A stretch of 10,176 nt of DNA from Rickettsiales bacterium (GTDB lineage: Bacteria; Pseudomonadota; Alphaproteobacteria; Methylaequorales; Methylaequoraceae): the NCBI GenBank assembly GCA_002715305.1, contig PAYV01000027.1:1-10176 (forward strand), read 5' to 3'. Numbering within the stretch: the first letter of the stretch is position 1; each line of letters opens with the position of its first letter. Shown here piece by piece: positions 1 through 7,757 of the stretch. The translations under genes were made by a program, and so were the position numbers. Under the pieces are notes generated by a model. The model was given only the letters and a program-made list of their open reading frames with translations, was not told the origin of the DNA and made no database searches.

Positions 1-1564
1 AATTAAAATGGGGGGAGCTGAAAAGTCTAACGTCTTCACAAAAATTTCTTTAGCATTATTTGGACAGATGTCATGGGATTCAATCCCATACATGCCAATA
101 GAAATTATATATTTTCCAAAATGGTTTCCATTTAATATTTACAAGATTTCATATTGGTCTCGAACTGTTTTGATCCCATTATTAATAATTATGCAAAGAA
201 GACCAATAGCTAATAATCCAAATGTAGTTTCAATTGATGAAATTTTTAATAAGAAAGATAATAAAATTTCTATTGAACTGAGCAACAAGGATGAGAAATT
301 TTTTTCTAATTTTTTCTTATTTGTAGATAAAATCCTAAGAATTTTTTTTCCGTTAGTACCTAAAAAATATAAAAACAAATGTATTGAAAAGGCTTATGAT
401 TGGATCTTAGAAAGATTAAACGGTAAAGACGGTTTAGGAGGAATTTTTCCCGCTATGGTGAATTCTCTTATTTCTTTAAATATTGATGAAAAAAATAGAT
501 TTTCCAAAGAAGTAAAAATTGTAAAAAAAGCAATAAATAAGTTGATTATAGAAAAGAAAAATACAGCATATTGTCAACCTTGCGTTTCACCAGTTTGGGA
601 TAGTGGTTGGATGGGTCACGTTATGCTTGAAAATGATAATAATGTAGATAAGTTGGTTAATTGGTTTCTGAAAAAAGAAATTAGAACAAAAGGGGATTGG
701 CTCGAGAAAAAAAAATTTAAGCCTGGTGGTTGGGCATTTCAATTTAATAATTCATATTATCCAGATGTTGATGATACAGCACTTGTGGGTATGTTTTTAG
801 ATAGATGTTACAAAAAAAATAAGAGTAAAAAAATTTTGGATTGTATTGATAGGACTCGTTCATGGATTATAGGTATGCAATCAAGTAATGGAGGATGGGG
901 TGCTTTTGATATTGACAACAACAAACAATATTTAAATTCTATCCCATTTGCCGATCATGGAGCACTTCTTGACCCGCCAACAGTTGATGTTTCAGCAAGA
1001 TGTATAAGTTTTTTGAAACAACTTAATAGGCCAGAAGACGTTGAAGTGATCAAAAAGGGTCTGAATTATATCCTATCAAACCAAGAAAAGGATGGTAGTT
1101 GGTTTGGAAGGTGGGGAACAAATTATATATATGGGACATGGTCATCTTTATGTGCATTAAATTTATTAGATTTTAAAAATAAGAGTGAAGTTTTTAAAAA
1201 TGCTGCTAATTTTCTTAAATCAAGTCAAAGAAGTGATGGTGGATGGGGAGAAGATGGAATTACTTATTTCAAGGATTCAAAAAATATTTCAAAAGAAAGC
1301 ACCCCATCACAAACTGCATGGGCAATAATGGGATTAACTGCGGCTGGAGAAATTGATTCACAGGAAGTTGAAAAGGGAATTAAATATCTTCTTAAGAATA
1401 AAAAGGATTGTGATTGGGAAGAAAATTATTTTACAGCTGTTGGTTTTCCAAAAGTCTTTTACTTAAAGTATCATGGTTATGCAAAATATTTCCCACTTCT
1501 TGCTATTTTAAAAATTAAAAATCAGCTTAAATTAAATTCTTCTACACCTCAATATGGTGTCTAA
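1..1564 (+). CDS. shc: Squalene-hopene cyclase, 5'-truncated by window edge
   Basis: Class II triterpene cyclase that protonates squalene and folds it into hopene or hopanol, the core step of hopanoid synthesis, as a monotopic membrane enzyme. The catalytic DXDD motif is visible as DVDD (bases 764-775, about residue 253 of the readable part). QW-type repeats follow: GGWGAFD, DGSWFGRWG and SDGGWGEDG. The segment DPPTVDVSAR and the C-terminal GFPKVFYLKYHGYAKYFPLL stretch match the conserved end of bacterial cyclases, so the C-terminus is intact. The frame is open to the left edge. About 520 codons are visible against roughly 640-680 in the family, so the ATG at base 8 is internal: the NVFTKISLALFGQ stretch just after it is mid-protein in relatives. 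The last 11 bases overlap hpnG, implying translational coupling. Function is confident; the true start lies outside the window. Confidence 0.95.
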   Translation, partial: IKMGGAEKSNVFTKISLALFGQMSWDSIPYMPIEIIYFPKWFPFNIYKISYWSRTVLIPLLIIMQRRPIANNPNVVSIDEIFNKKDNKISIELSNKDEKFFSNFFLFVDKILRIFFPLVPKKYKNKCIEKAYDWILERLNGKDGLGGIFPAMVNSLISLNIDEKNRFSKEVKIVKKAINKLIIEKKNTAYCQPCVSPVWDSGWMGHVMLENDNNVDKLVNWFLKKEIRTKGDWLEKKKFKPGGWAFQFNNSYYPDVDDTALVGMFLDRCYKKNKSKKILDCIDRTRSWIIGMQSSNGGWGAFDIDNNKQYLNSIPFADHGALLDPPTVDVSARCISFLKQLNRPEDVEVIKKGLNYILSNQEKDGSWFGRWGTNYIYGTWSSLCALNLLDFKNKSEVFKNAANFLKSSQRSDGGWGEDGITYFKDSKNISKESTPSQTAWAIMGLTAAGEIDSQEVEKGIKYLLKNKKDCDWEENYFTAVGFPKVFYLKYHGYAKYFPLLAILKIKNQLKLNSSTPQYGV

Positions 1565-2225
1565 ATTAACAACTAAACCAAAAATTGCAGTTGTAGCCGG
1601 ACTTGCAAGAGAATTAAAGTTTCTAGAAGAATTTCAAAATATTAGAATTTTCCAAGGATATTCTAAAAATGCATTAATAGCAGCTAGAAATGCTTTATCC
1701 GAAAGGCCTGACGTAATTATAAGTTTTGGTTTAGCTGGTTCAATAAACCCTAAGGTTCAAAATAGTAAAATTATAATTCCAAAAAATATAATAGATAAAT
1801 TTGGAAATAAAAAAAAAGTTTCAAAAAAATATTCAGATTTTTTTAATAAAAGAATTTCTGACAAAGTTTTTAGTCAAAACCTAATCACAGTTGATAAAAT
1901 TGAACATAATTTGAATAATAAAAAATATCTTAACAAAAATATTTCATTCATTGACATGGAGTCGAGTTATATTCAACAGGAAGCTATTAAAAAGAAGATT
2001 CCATTTATTTCTATGAGAGTAATCTTTGATGATTTAAATTTTTCTATACCTCAATTTTTAAAAAAATGTATTGATAGAAACGGAAACTTAATTTTATTTA
2101 AACTAATAATAAATATTATTTTAAGTCCAAAAAGAATTTTGGAACTCATTGAACTTTCAAAAAAATACAAAAAAGCATCTATAGTTTTAAAAAAAATATC
2201 TAATGAAGCGTTTAAAAATTTCTAG
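1554..2225 (+). CDS. hpnG: Hopanoid-associated nucleoside phosphorylase HpnG
   Basis: Member of the purine nucleoside phosphorylase/MTAN fold family. HpnG is known to remove adenine from adenosylhopane made by HpnH, giving phosphoribosyl- or ribosylhopane, the route to bacteriohopanepolyols. Visible marks are the N-terminal KIAVVAGLARE strand (residues 10-20), the glycine-rich SFGLAGS (57-63, substrate/phosphate region), and the DMES motif (134-137) followed by PFISMRVIFDD (150-160), which corresponds to the family's ribose- and base-binding acidic region. At 223 residues it is close to the usual length, although residues 70-130 are very lysine/asparagine-rich and diverged. The start lies inside the end of shc in another frame, so the two are almost certainly co-transcribed. 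The stop is shared in a CTAG with the opposite-strand hpnH. Confidence 0.9.
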   Translation: MVSKLTTKPKIAVVAGLARELKFLEEFQNIRIFQGYSKNALIAARNALSERPDVIISFGLAGSINPKVQNSKIIIPKNIIDKFGNKKKVSKKYSDFFNKRISDKVFSQNLITVDKIEHNLNNKKYLNKNISFIDMESSYIQQEAIKKKIPFISMRVIFDDLNFSIPQFLKKCIDRNGNLILFKLIINIILSPKRILELIELSKKYKKASIVLKKISNEAFKNF

Positions 2226-3352
2226 CTTACAGATTTTTTTTCATTATGAATTTGGTTCAGCATCTTTTGAACATGCTCATCAAAAACAAAATCTGGGTCA
2301 CGCGATTTTGAAAGATCTATTTCTTCTGCCATTGCTCCTTCGGTTTTTGGACCTTTGAAAAAAACATTAACAGCTTTTAATGGATTCTTGAATGTATCTT
2401 CAACAGCTGAAGCTTCGTAGCCACAATGAGCCATACAATCTGAACATTTATCATAATTTCCAGTACCGTATTTATCCCAATCTGTTGTTTCCATAAGCTC
2501 TTTAAATGATTTTACATATCCTTCACCAATAAGATAACAAGGTTTTTGCCAACCAAAAATATTTCGAGTAGGATTGCCCCATGGAGTGCACTTATAAGAC
2601 TGATTTCCTGCCAAAAAATCTAGGTATAATCCTGAATGACTAAAGTCCCACTTCTTAAAATTTTCCGACTTAAATATTTTTCTAAAGAAATTTTTAGTAT
2701 TAGATCTTTTGATAAAGTGCATTTGATCTGGGGCCCTCTCATAAGCAAAACCAGGCGAAATTGTGATACCATCAACTTTTAATTCATCTGTTACATAGTT
2801 TAAGAAAGATTGCATATTACTTTCATGAGCATAATCAAAAATAGTGCAATTTACATTACAGCGAAAACCCATGGATTTCGCTTTTTTTATCGCAGAAACA
2901 CATCTATCAAAAACTCCATCCTGACAAACTGATTTATCATGCTCTTTCTTCATACCATCTAAATGAACTGACCAAGTAAAGTATGGTGTTGGTTTATAAT
3001 CTGATAGCTTTTTTTCCATTAAAACTGCGTTAGTACACAAATAAACAAATTTTTTCCTTTTTACTAATTGTTCAACAATCTCAGGCATTTCTTTATGGAT
3101 TAATGGCTCTCCACCTGGGATAGAAATAATTGGAGCTCCACATTCTTCAGCAGCTTCTATGCATTCATCAACAGACATTCTTTGGTTTAGTATTTCTTTT
3201 GGATAGTCAATCTTTCCACAACCAGCACAAGCTAAGTTACATCTAAAAAGAGGCTCTAGCATTAACACAAGAGGATATTTTGTGTTACCAAGAAGCTTCT
3301 GCTTCATTATATATCCACCGACTCTTAATTGCTGAATAACAGGAATTCCCAT
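2222..3352 (-). CDS. hpnH: Adenosyl-hopene transferase HpnH (radical SAM)
   Basis: Radical SAM enzyme that joins the 5'-deoxyadenosyl group of S-adenosylmethionine to hopene (diploptene), giving adenosylhopane, the first step to C35 hopanoids. The cluster-binding CxxxCxxC motif is at C38, C42 and C45 (CNLACAGC). It is followed by ISIPGGEPL, the SAM-binding GGEP motif (about 77-85), and YLCTNA. The C-terminal part carries further cysteines (CTPWGNP, CYLIGEG, CSDCMAHCGYE) typical of the HpnH family. At 376 residues it is full length. The start at 3352 is preferred over the internal methionine 16 because the first 15 residues (MGIPVIQQLRVGGYI) match the usual HpnH N-terminus. It is the last gene of the hpnA-ispH-hpnH set, 37 bases after ispH. 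It faces hpnG, whose product uses its product, rather than following it on the same strand. Confidence 0.95.
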   Translation of the reverse strand: MGIPVIQQLRVGGYIMKQKLLGNTKYPLVLMLEPLFRCNLACAGCGKIDYPKEILNQRMSVDECIEAAEECGAPIISIPGGEPLIHKEMPEIVEQLVKRKKFVYLCTNAVLMEKKLSDYKPTPYFTWSVHLDGMKKEHDKSVCQDGVFDRCVSAIKKAKSMGFRCNVNCTIFDYAHESNMQSFLNYVTDELKVDGITISPGFAYERAPDQMHFIKRSNTKNFFRKIFKSENFKKWDFSHSGLYLDFLAGNQSYKCTPWGNPTRNIFGWQKPCYLIGEGYVKSFKELMETTDWDKYGTGNYDKCSDCMAHCGYEASAVEDTFKNPLKAVNVFFKGPKTEGAMAEEIDLSKSRDPDFVFDEHVQKMLNQIHNEKKSVS

Positions 3353-3389
3353 AAACTACTTTTAAATTATTGTTTAGAAAATGTAAAGA

Positions 3390-4349
3390 TTAATTTCTAG
3401 CCTCTATATTTGTTAATTCTTTTGGGAGTTTAAAAACAATATTTTCTTCGATACCCGGTCTTTTTTCAATTTTTATTTTTCTAAAGGTTGCAATTCTGTT
3501 CATCACTTCTTTAACCAATTCATCAGGTGTTGATGCACCTGAAGAGATTCCAATTGAATCAACTTCATCAAACCATGAACTATCCAAGTCATCAGCAGTT
3601 TCAATAAGGTATGTGTCAACGCCCGATTCTTCGCCTAAATCTCTGAGTCTATTAGAATTTGAGCTATTCTTAGCTCCAACTACCAGCATTAAATTCACGT
3701 GATTTACAAGATCTCTTACGGCTGATTGCCTGTTTTGTGTTGCATAACAAATATCTTTAACATCAGGACCCTCAATCGAAGGAAATCTTTTTTTCAATGC
3801 CTCAATTACAACTTTTGTATCATCTACCGATAATGTAGTCTGGCTAATATAAGATAATTTATCAGGATTATTTACCTTAAGTTTATAAACATCATCTGTA
3901 TTGGAGACTAAATAAACATCTCCGGATATTCTTCCCATTGTTCCCTCAACTTCAGGATGCCCTTCATGACCAATCAAAATAACTTCATATCCCTTTGCTG
4001 AGTATCTCTGACCTTCCCTGTGAACTTTTGCTACTAAAGGACAGGTTGCATCTAGAATAGGCAGTTCTCTTTTGTTCGCAGTATCTTCAACTTTTTGAGC
4101 AACACCGTGTGCACTAAATATGGTAACTGCTCCAGCTGGAATTTGGTCAAGCTCTTGAACAAAAATCGCTCCTTTTGAGCTTAAATTATTTACAACTCTT
4201 TTATTATGCACAATTTCATGTCTTACATAAACTGGGGGACCATAAATTTTTAAAGCTCTTTCTACAATCTCTATTGCTCTTTCAACACCTGCACAAAACC
4301 CTCTTGGTTGGGCTAAGTAAATTTTTAAAGGTTTTAAGTTTTTTTTCAT
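3390..4349 (-). CDS. ispH: 4-hydroxy-3-methylbut-2-enyl diphosphate reductase IspH
   Basis: Iron-sulfur enzyme of the last step of the methylerythritol phosphate (MEP) pathway, converting HMBPP to isopentenyl and dimethylallyl diphosphate in the cytoplasm. The three conserved cluster cysteines are C19 (QPRGFCAGV), C103 (DATCPLV) and C201 (DICYATQNRQ). Substrate-binding residues are also present: H48 in EIVHN, H81 in SAHGV, and H131/E133 in HEGHPEVEGT. The C-terminal SSGASTPDELV motif is conserved. At 319 residues it is full length, with the start at an ATG just before the family's usual N-terminus. It sits 18 bases after hpnA and 37 before hpnH, so it is probably in one operon, coupling isoprenoid precursor supply with hopanoid synthesis. 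This association is common in hopanoid clusters. No strong Shine-Dalgarno is visible, suggesting coupling to hpnA translation. Confidence 0.97.
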   Translation of the reverse strand: MKKNLKPLKIYLAQPRGFCAGVERAIEIVERALKIYGPPVYVRHEIVHNKRVVNNLSSKGAIFVQELDQIPAGAVTIFSAHGVAQKVEDTANKRELPILDATCPLVAKVHREGQRYSAKGYEVILIGHEGHPEVEGTMGRISGDVYLVSNTDDVYKLKVNNPDKLSYISQTTLSVDDTKVVIEALKKRFPSIEGPDVKDICYATQNRQSAVRDLVNHVNLMLVVGAKNSSNSNRLRDLGEESGVDTYLIETADDLDSSWFDEVDSIGISSGASTPDELVKEVMNRIATFRKIKIEKRPGIEENIVFKLPKELTNIEARN

Positions 4350-4367
4350 TTAATTACTAAAGAATGA

Positions 4368-5357
4368 TTAAAAATTTTTAATAATCCACTCTACAGAATC
4401 CTTTATAGCATCTTTAGCAGGCCTTGGTCTATAATGAAGTTTCTTTTTTGCTTTATTAGACGAAAAAAACATTTTTTTCTCAGACATCCTTAAACCATCA
4501 ACTGTAAAGCTCGGATTGTTATCAATCAAATATTTGGAAAAAAACTCATTTAATCTAGCAAATAAGTATAGGTAAGTTGTGTGTAATTTAATTTTTACTT
4601 TTGGGACGTTTGCGTAATCTGAAACAATGTCTAAAAAATCTTTAAAAATGATATTATCACCACCTAGTATATACTTTTGACCAACTTTTCCATACTTCAA
4701 AGCTAAAAAATGACCTTCAGCAACATCATCTACATGAACAAAATTTAATCCTGTGTCCACGTAGGCAGGCATCTTCTTTTTTATAACGTCTAAAATAATT
4801 TTTCCTGTAGGTGTAGGCTTGATATCACCAGGACCAATTGGAGTTGAGGGATTAACTATAATAGCATTAAGTTTTTTTTTCCTAATATACTTAAAAACAA
4901 GATCTTCGGCTAGATATTTTGATTTTTTGTAATGACCTACCATGTCATTGTAGCAAACAGGTGTATTTTCATTAGAAATCTGATTATCAACTAAACCAAG
5001 AGTCGCTACACTTGAAGTAAAAATTAATTTTTTTTTTTTTTTGCTTATGATTGACAAAATATTTTCTGTTCCAAAAACATTAGTATCATAAAGTTCTGCT
5101 GTTTTTTTTGACCACAACCTATAATCAGCTGCTACATGAAAGATAATGTCGGAGTTTGCAACTGGATCTATTAAAGAATCACTTTTCCTTAGATCTCCAT
5201 AAAAAAAGTTTATTTTAGATTTTATTGCATCTAAATTAGACAGATTAGAATTTTTCCTAACCAAAACATTTACTTTGAATTTTTTTCTAATTGCTAATTT
5301 AGCTAACCTCGATCCAAGAAAACCATTAGCACCGGTAATTAAAATTTTCTTTGACAT
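4368..5357 (-). CDS. hpnA: Hopanoid-associated sugar epimerase HpnA
   Basis: Extended short-chain dehydrogenase/reductase (NAD-dependent epimerase/dehydratase type). The dinucleotide-binding GxxGxxG is TGANGFLG (G9, G12, G15), the acidic turn is GDLR (54-57), and the catalytic residues are TSSVAT (114-119) and Y143xxxK147. The segments AADYRLW (76-82), VNPSTPIGP, DIKPTPTG and PAYVDTGLNFVHVDDVAEGH are characteristic of the HpnA branch. Its exact substrate in hopanoid tailoring is not established. Full length at 329 residues. It is the first gene of the leftward hpnA-ispH-hpnH set and is divergent from hpnM across 42 bases. A 15-base T run on the plus strand (5028-5042) encodes five consecutive lysines (about residues 106-110) in a surface-like stretch before the TSS strand. 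The frame is intact across it. Confidence 0.9.
   Translation of the reverse strand: MSKKILITGANGFLGSRLAKLAIRKKFKVNVLVRKNSNLSNLDAIKSKINFFYGDLRKSDSLIDPVANSDIIFHVAADYRLWSKKTAELYDTNVFGTENILSIISKKKKKLIFTSSVATLGLVDNQISNENTPVCYNDMVGHYKKSKYLAEDLVFKYIRKKKLNAIIVNPSTPIGPGDIKPTPTGKIILDVIKKKMPAYVDTGLNFVHVDDVAEGHFLALKYGKVGQKYILGGDNIIFKDFLDIVSDYANVPKVKIKLHTTYLYLFARLNEFFSKYLIDNNPSFTVDGLRMSEKKMFFSSNKAKKKLHYRPRPAKDAIKDSVEWIIKNF
5028..5042. repeat. 15-base mononucleotide T/A tract inside hpnA
   Basis: Fifteen uninterrupted T bases on the plus strand (A on the hpnA coding strand) encode five AAA lysine codons. This is the longest homopolymer in the window. Tracts of this length are prone to replication slippage and transcriptional slippage, and also to base-calling errors. 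As written, the number of bases keeps the reading frame of hpnA. Confidence 0.95.
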
Positions 5358-5399
5358 AACAAAAAAATTCTTTGATATTAAAATTATCTGAGATTACCG
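5358..5399. promoter_or_regulatory. Divergent hpnA / hpnM intergenic region
   Basis: These 42 bases are the only space between two divergent start codons, so the promoters of hpnA-ispH-hpnH and hpnM must lie here or within the 5' ends of the genes. A GATAAT on the minus strand (bases 5383-5388) could be a -10 element for hpnA, with no convincing -35. No clear Shine-Dalgarno precedes either start. The location follows from gene orientation; the exact elements are guesses. Confidence 0.35.
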
Positions 5400-6032
5400 A
5401 TGAATAATTTAATAGCAAACTGTTTTTTTGTAATACCAAAAAAATTAAAAATTATTTGTGTATTTGTATTTGTATTTATTTCTTCTCAAGCAAATTCAAA
5501 CGAAACTTTAACAAGTAAAATAGAATTGCTACAAGAGGCTTTAATTCAAGTAACTAAGAATTCCAATCAAGTATCCGATAATTTAAAAAAAATTAAGCAA
5601 GTTGTAGAACAAGTCTACAATAATAAAAAAATGTTGAAAATTATTATAGGAGAAAATAACTGGGAGAAATTAGGTGATAAAGAGAAAGAAGATCTTTACG
5701 AAACATTTTTAGAATATATTTCATTCAATTATATCAATAGATTTAGTAAAATTGTCAAACCAAGATTTGAATTGATTAAATTTAAAAAAATTGGTGAAAA
5801 ATTTAATTTAGTTGAAACTAATTTAATTATCTCTAACGAAGAAAAAGTAATGATTCATTATTTATTTAGTAAAGTTGAAAGTGATTGGAAAATATTTGAT
5901 GTTTTACTAGAAGGTACAATAAGTGAAATAGCAACAAAAAAATCTGAATTTAAAAAAATAATTGATGAAAATGGTGTTTCTTCTCTAGCTAAATCAATTA
6001 GAAGTAAAATTGATGAAAGTTTAAAAAAATAA
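5400..6032 (+). CDS. hpnM: Hopanoid-associated MlaC/Ttg2D-family periplasmic protein HpnM
   Basis: Matches the MlaC/Ttg2D (toluene tolerance) family of periplasmic lipid-binding components, in its hopanoid-associated form HpnM, thought to work with the membrane transporter HpnN or an Mla-like ABC system. An N-terminal signal peptide is visible: a KKLK positive patch at 14-17, the hydrophobic core IICVFVFVFI (18-27), and probable cleavage near A31-S33. The mature part has the family pattern: an LxxxxKEDLYETFLEYIS-like helix (about 92-109), YINRFSKIVKPRFE (111-124), then DWKIFDVLLEGTISEIATKKSEF (around 161-183), which is the most diagnostic stretch. At 210 residues it has the usual length. The N-terminal extension before the positive patch is long, so a later start is possible, but no better start codon is evident. 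It converges on fhcC with only 9 bases between stops. HpnM versus generic MlaC rests on the neighbouring hopanoid genes. Confidence 0.75.
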   Translation: MNNLIANCFFVIPKKLKIICVFVFVFISSQANSNETLTSKIELLQEALIQVTKNSNQVSDNLKKIKQVVEQVYNNKKMLKIIIGENNWEKLGDKEKEDLYETFLEYISFNYINRFSKIVKPRFELIKFKKIGEKFNLVETNLIISNEEKVMIHYLFSKVESDWKIFDVLLEGTISEIATKKSEFKKIIDENGVSSLAKSIRSKIDESLKK

Positions 6033-6041
6033 AATAGTAAT

Positions 6042-6857
6042 TTAGTTTAAAATTAAAACTTCTGCTAAACCTGAATTATTACAATCACCTACATATCTAT
6101 CTGGTGAGGTCTTAGAGTTAAGATTAATTCCGTACTTTCTTTTTAAATAATTACAAAAAACTTTAAAAAATACTAAATCATAGGCTTCACATTTTTTGAA
6201 ATTAGAACCAACTATATTTTGATTTCTCTTTATAATAAGAGTCCCTCTTTTCATCATAGCGCCAAATGGCATTGCAATTCTTTTAAAAATTACAACTGAA
6301 CCTGCAATCATGTTAAAACAACAATAATTATCAACATTTCCTTTAACGATAATAATTCCTCTTCTCATAAAATTAGCAAGGTACTTTCCTGCATTGCCAT
6401 GAATTAATATTTCACCGCCATTCATTCCAATTTTATTCCCTAAGAAAGAAGAACCAACAAAATTTCCAGCATTTTTATATACAACTATCTTTCCACCAGT
6501 CATTTCAGACCCTAAAAAATCACCAGAATTTCCATTTATTTCAATATCGCCACTTATCATACCAAAACCCAAATGAGAACCCACCTCACCTTGAACTACA
6601 ATTTTATCTTCAATCCATTTGTATCCTAAATAATGAAAATAATTAGAAGAGGAATTGATATAAATTTCATTCCTTGTTTTCTTATCTCTTAAAAGCTTAA
6701 ATGAAAAAATTTCCTCAAGTGAAACAATACGTCGTCCATAAAGAAATTTAATTTTACATAATTCTTTGGACGATATTAATTTTCCATTTAAATTGGATAG
6801 TGATCTTAAGTCTAATATCTTATTCAATTGTCTTTTTAATTTTAAAACTACTTTCAT
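6042..6857 (-). CDS. fhcC: Formyltransferase/hydrolase complex subunit C (FhcC)
   Basis: Homologue of formylmethanofuran dehydrogenase subunit C. In H4MPT-using bacteria it is a structural subunit of the formyltransferase/hydrolase complex Fhc, which turns formyl-H4MPT into formate through a methanofuran-like cofactor. The diagnostic feature is a right-handed beta-helix of imperfect repeats of about 20 residues (roughly 88-210) with the pattern NAGxxxGxxMxGGxIxVxG. Examples are NSGDFLGSEMTGGKIVV, NAGNFVGSSFLGNKI, NAGKYLANFMRRGIIIVKG and MPFGAMMKRGTLII. Length (271 residues) fits bacterial FhcC. Its ATG overlaps the fhcD stop in ATGA, implying translational coupling, and it is the last gene of the operon. 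The lysine-rich N-terminal 60 residues are poorly conserved. Confidence 0.9.
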   Translation of the reverse strand: MKVVLKLKRQLNKILDLRSLSNLNGKLISSKELCKIKFLYGRRIVSLEEIFSFKLLRDKKTRNEIYINSSSNYFHYLGYKWIEDKIVVQGEVGSHLGFGMISGDIEINGNSGDFLGSEMTGGKIVVYKNAGNFVGSSFLGNKIGMNGGEILIHGNAGKYLANFMRRGIIIVKGNVDNYCCFNMIAGSVVIFKRIAMPFGAMMKRGTLIIKRNQNIVGSNFKKCEAYDLVFFKVFCNYLKRKYGINLNSKTSPDRYVGDCNNSGLAEVLILN

Positions 6858-7744
6858 TTAATTACTGACTTTAAATAAAATAAATGAGGACCTAGTTTTC
6901 CACCATAATTTCCAGCTGATATAGATTTTATTCCGCTTTTTTTTCCAATTTTTGTTATAGATTTTATCCCAATTTTCATTGCTTTTTTTATATCAAACTC
7001 TGACAATCCATCTATAACTATTTCTAAAACACAACCAACTCCAGACTCAATTTTTGAACTCACTAATCCTTTTAAAGAGGGACAATATTCAAAATTTGTT
7101 GAAGCTATTAGATTCTTATATTTTGAACCTACTTTTGAACCAGAACGAACAATCCCTCCCGGGAATGGTAAAATTACATTTCTTAATTTTTTCATAGCTT
7201 GCACAGCTATTTCTGCAGCATTTAAAACCTTATCAATATTCTCTCCCAAAATAAGAAAATTTCCTCCACCTATAGCTTTTATTTCGTAAGCAAAATCTTC
7301 ACAGAGAAACTCTCCATCCATAACAGGAATTCTCCAAACTCTTTTTTTCTCTATTTGTTTTGATATTTGAAAACCATCACCAAAAAATCTAAGAGCATTT
7401 CCAAGTTTTATTTTTTTATCACCACTATTTCCAGAAAAAACGGCTGACGATGGTGTTGTCATTATTGATTGCCCAGTTCTGTTTAAAATTTGTTTTGCTA
7501 GTTCTTTAGAGGACATTGAAAAAATTAAAATTGATACTCCTGGTCTATTATCTGGGGTTTGACTTTCATTCAGTTCTTCTTCTATACCCGCTTCACAGCC
7601 GCAAGCAATTACTGATGTTGCAAAACCGGTAAAAGATTTTGCTGCTTCATTAACCCATTTTCTATTATGTGCAGTCACAATTAACCTGGTTGCTTTCATT
7701 GGAAATGCCTCGGCAAATGTATTTTCTATCTTTATTTGATTCAT
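6854..7744 (-). CDS. fhcD: Formylmethanofuran:H4MPT formyltransferase (FhcD/Ftr)
   Basis: Cytoplasmic formyltransferase exchanging the formyl group between tetrahydromethanopterin and the furan cofactor. In methylotrophic bacteria it acts in the direction formyl-H4MPT to formyl-furan, within the Fhc complex. The whole protein follows the family: IENTFAEAFPMKATRLIVTA (6-25), TGFATSVIACGCEAGIE (39-55), TPDNRPG (63-69), TTPSSAVFSG (96-105), LRFFGDGF (118-125), AIGGGNFLILGE (157-168), PFPGGIVRSGSKVGSKYK (193-210) and the C-terminal ISAGNYGGKLG (275-285). At 296 residues it is full length, with no truncation. It begins 13 bases after the fhcB stop, with a weak purine-rich AGAGAAAG before the ATG, and overlaps fhcC by 4 bases. 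In the Methylobacterium-type order an fhcA gene would lie immediately before it. Confidence 0.97.
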   Translation of the reverse strand: MNQIKIENTFAEAFPMKATRLIVTAHNRKWVNEAAKSFTGFATSVIACGCEAGIEEELNESQTPDNRPGVSILIFSMSSKELAKQILNRTGQSIMTTPSSAVFSGNSGDKKIKLGNALRFFGDGFQISKQIEKKRVWRIPVMDGEFLCEDFAYEIKAIGGGNFLILGENIDKVLNAAEIAVQAMKKLRNVILPFPGGIVRSGSKVGSKYKNLIASTNFEYCPSLKGLVSSKIESGVGCVLEIVIDGLSEFDIKKAMKIGIKSITKIGKKSGIKSISAGNYGGKLGPHLFYLKSVIK

Positions 7745-7757
7745 TCAAACTTTCTCT

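Noticed and set aside
8..10. ATG at base 8 as the true start of squalene-hopene cyclase
   Set aside because: The frame is open to the edge and the residues after this ATG correspond to mid-protein cyclase sequence; the family is over 100 residues longer at the N-terminus.
139..378. Minus-strand open frame of 79 residues
   Set aside because: It lies wholly inside shc, which has clear cyclase homology on the other strand. The frame is low-complexity leucine/isoleucine/serine sequence produced by the AT-rich antisense.
3353..3389. Possible separate promoter for hpnH in the 37-base gap after ispH
   Set aside because: Only generic A/T sequence with no convincing -35/-10 pair; same-strand spacing fits an operon.
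4175..4360. Plus-strand open frame of 61 residues
   Set aside because: Antisense to the N-terminal region of ispH, where the conserved IspH motifs are unambiguous; no family resemblance and no ribosome site.
6044..6060. Imperfect inverted repeat (agttt/aaact) between hpnM and fhcC as a terminator
   Set aside because: The stem is only five mostly A/T pairs, lies within the end of fhcC, and is expected by chance at this base composition.
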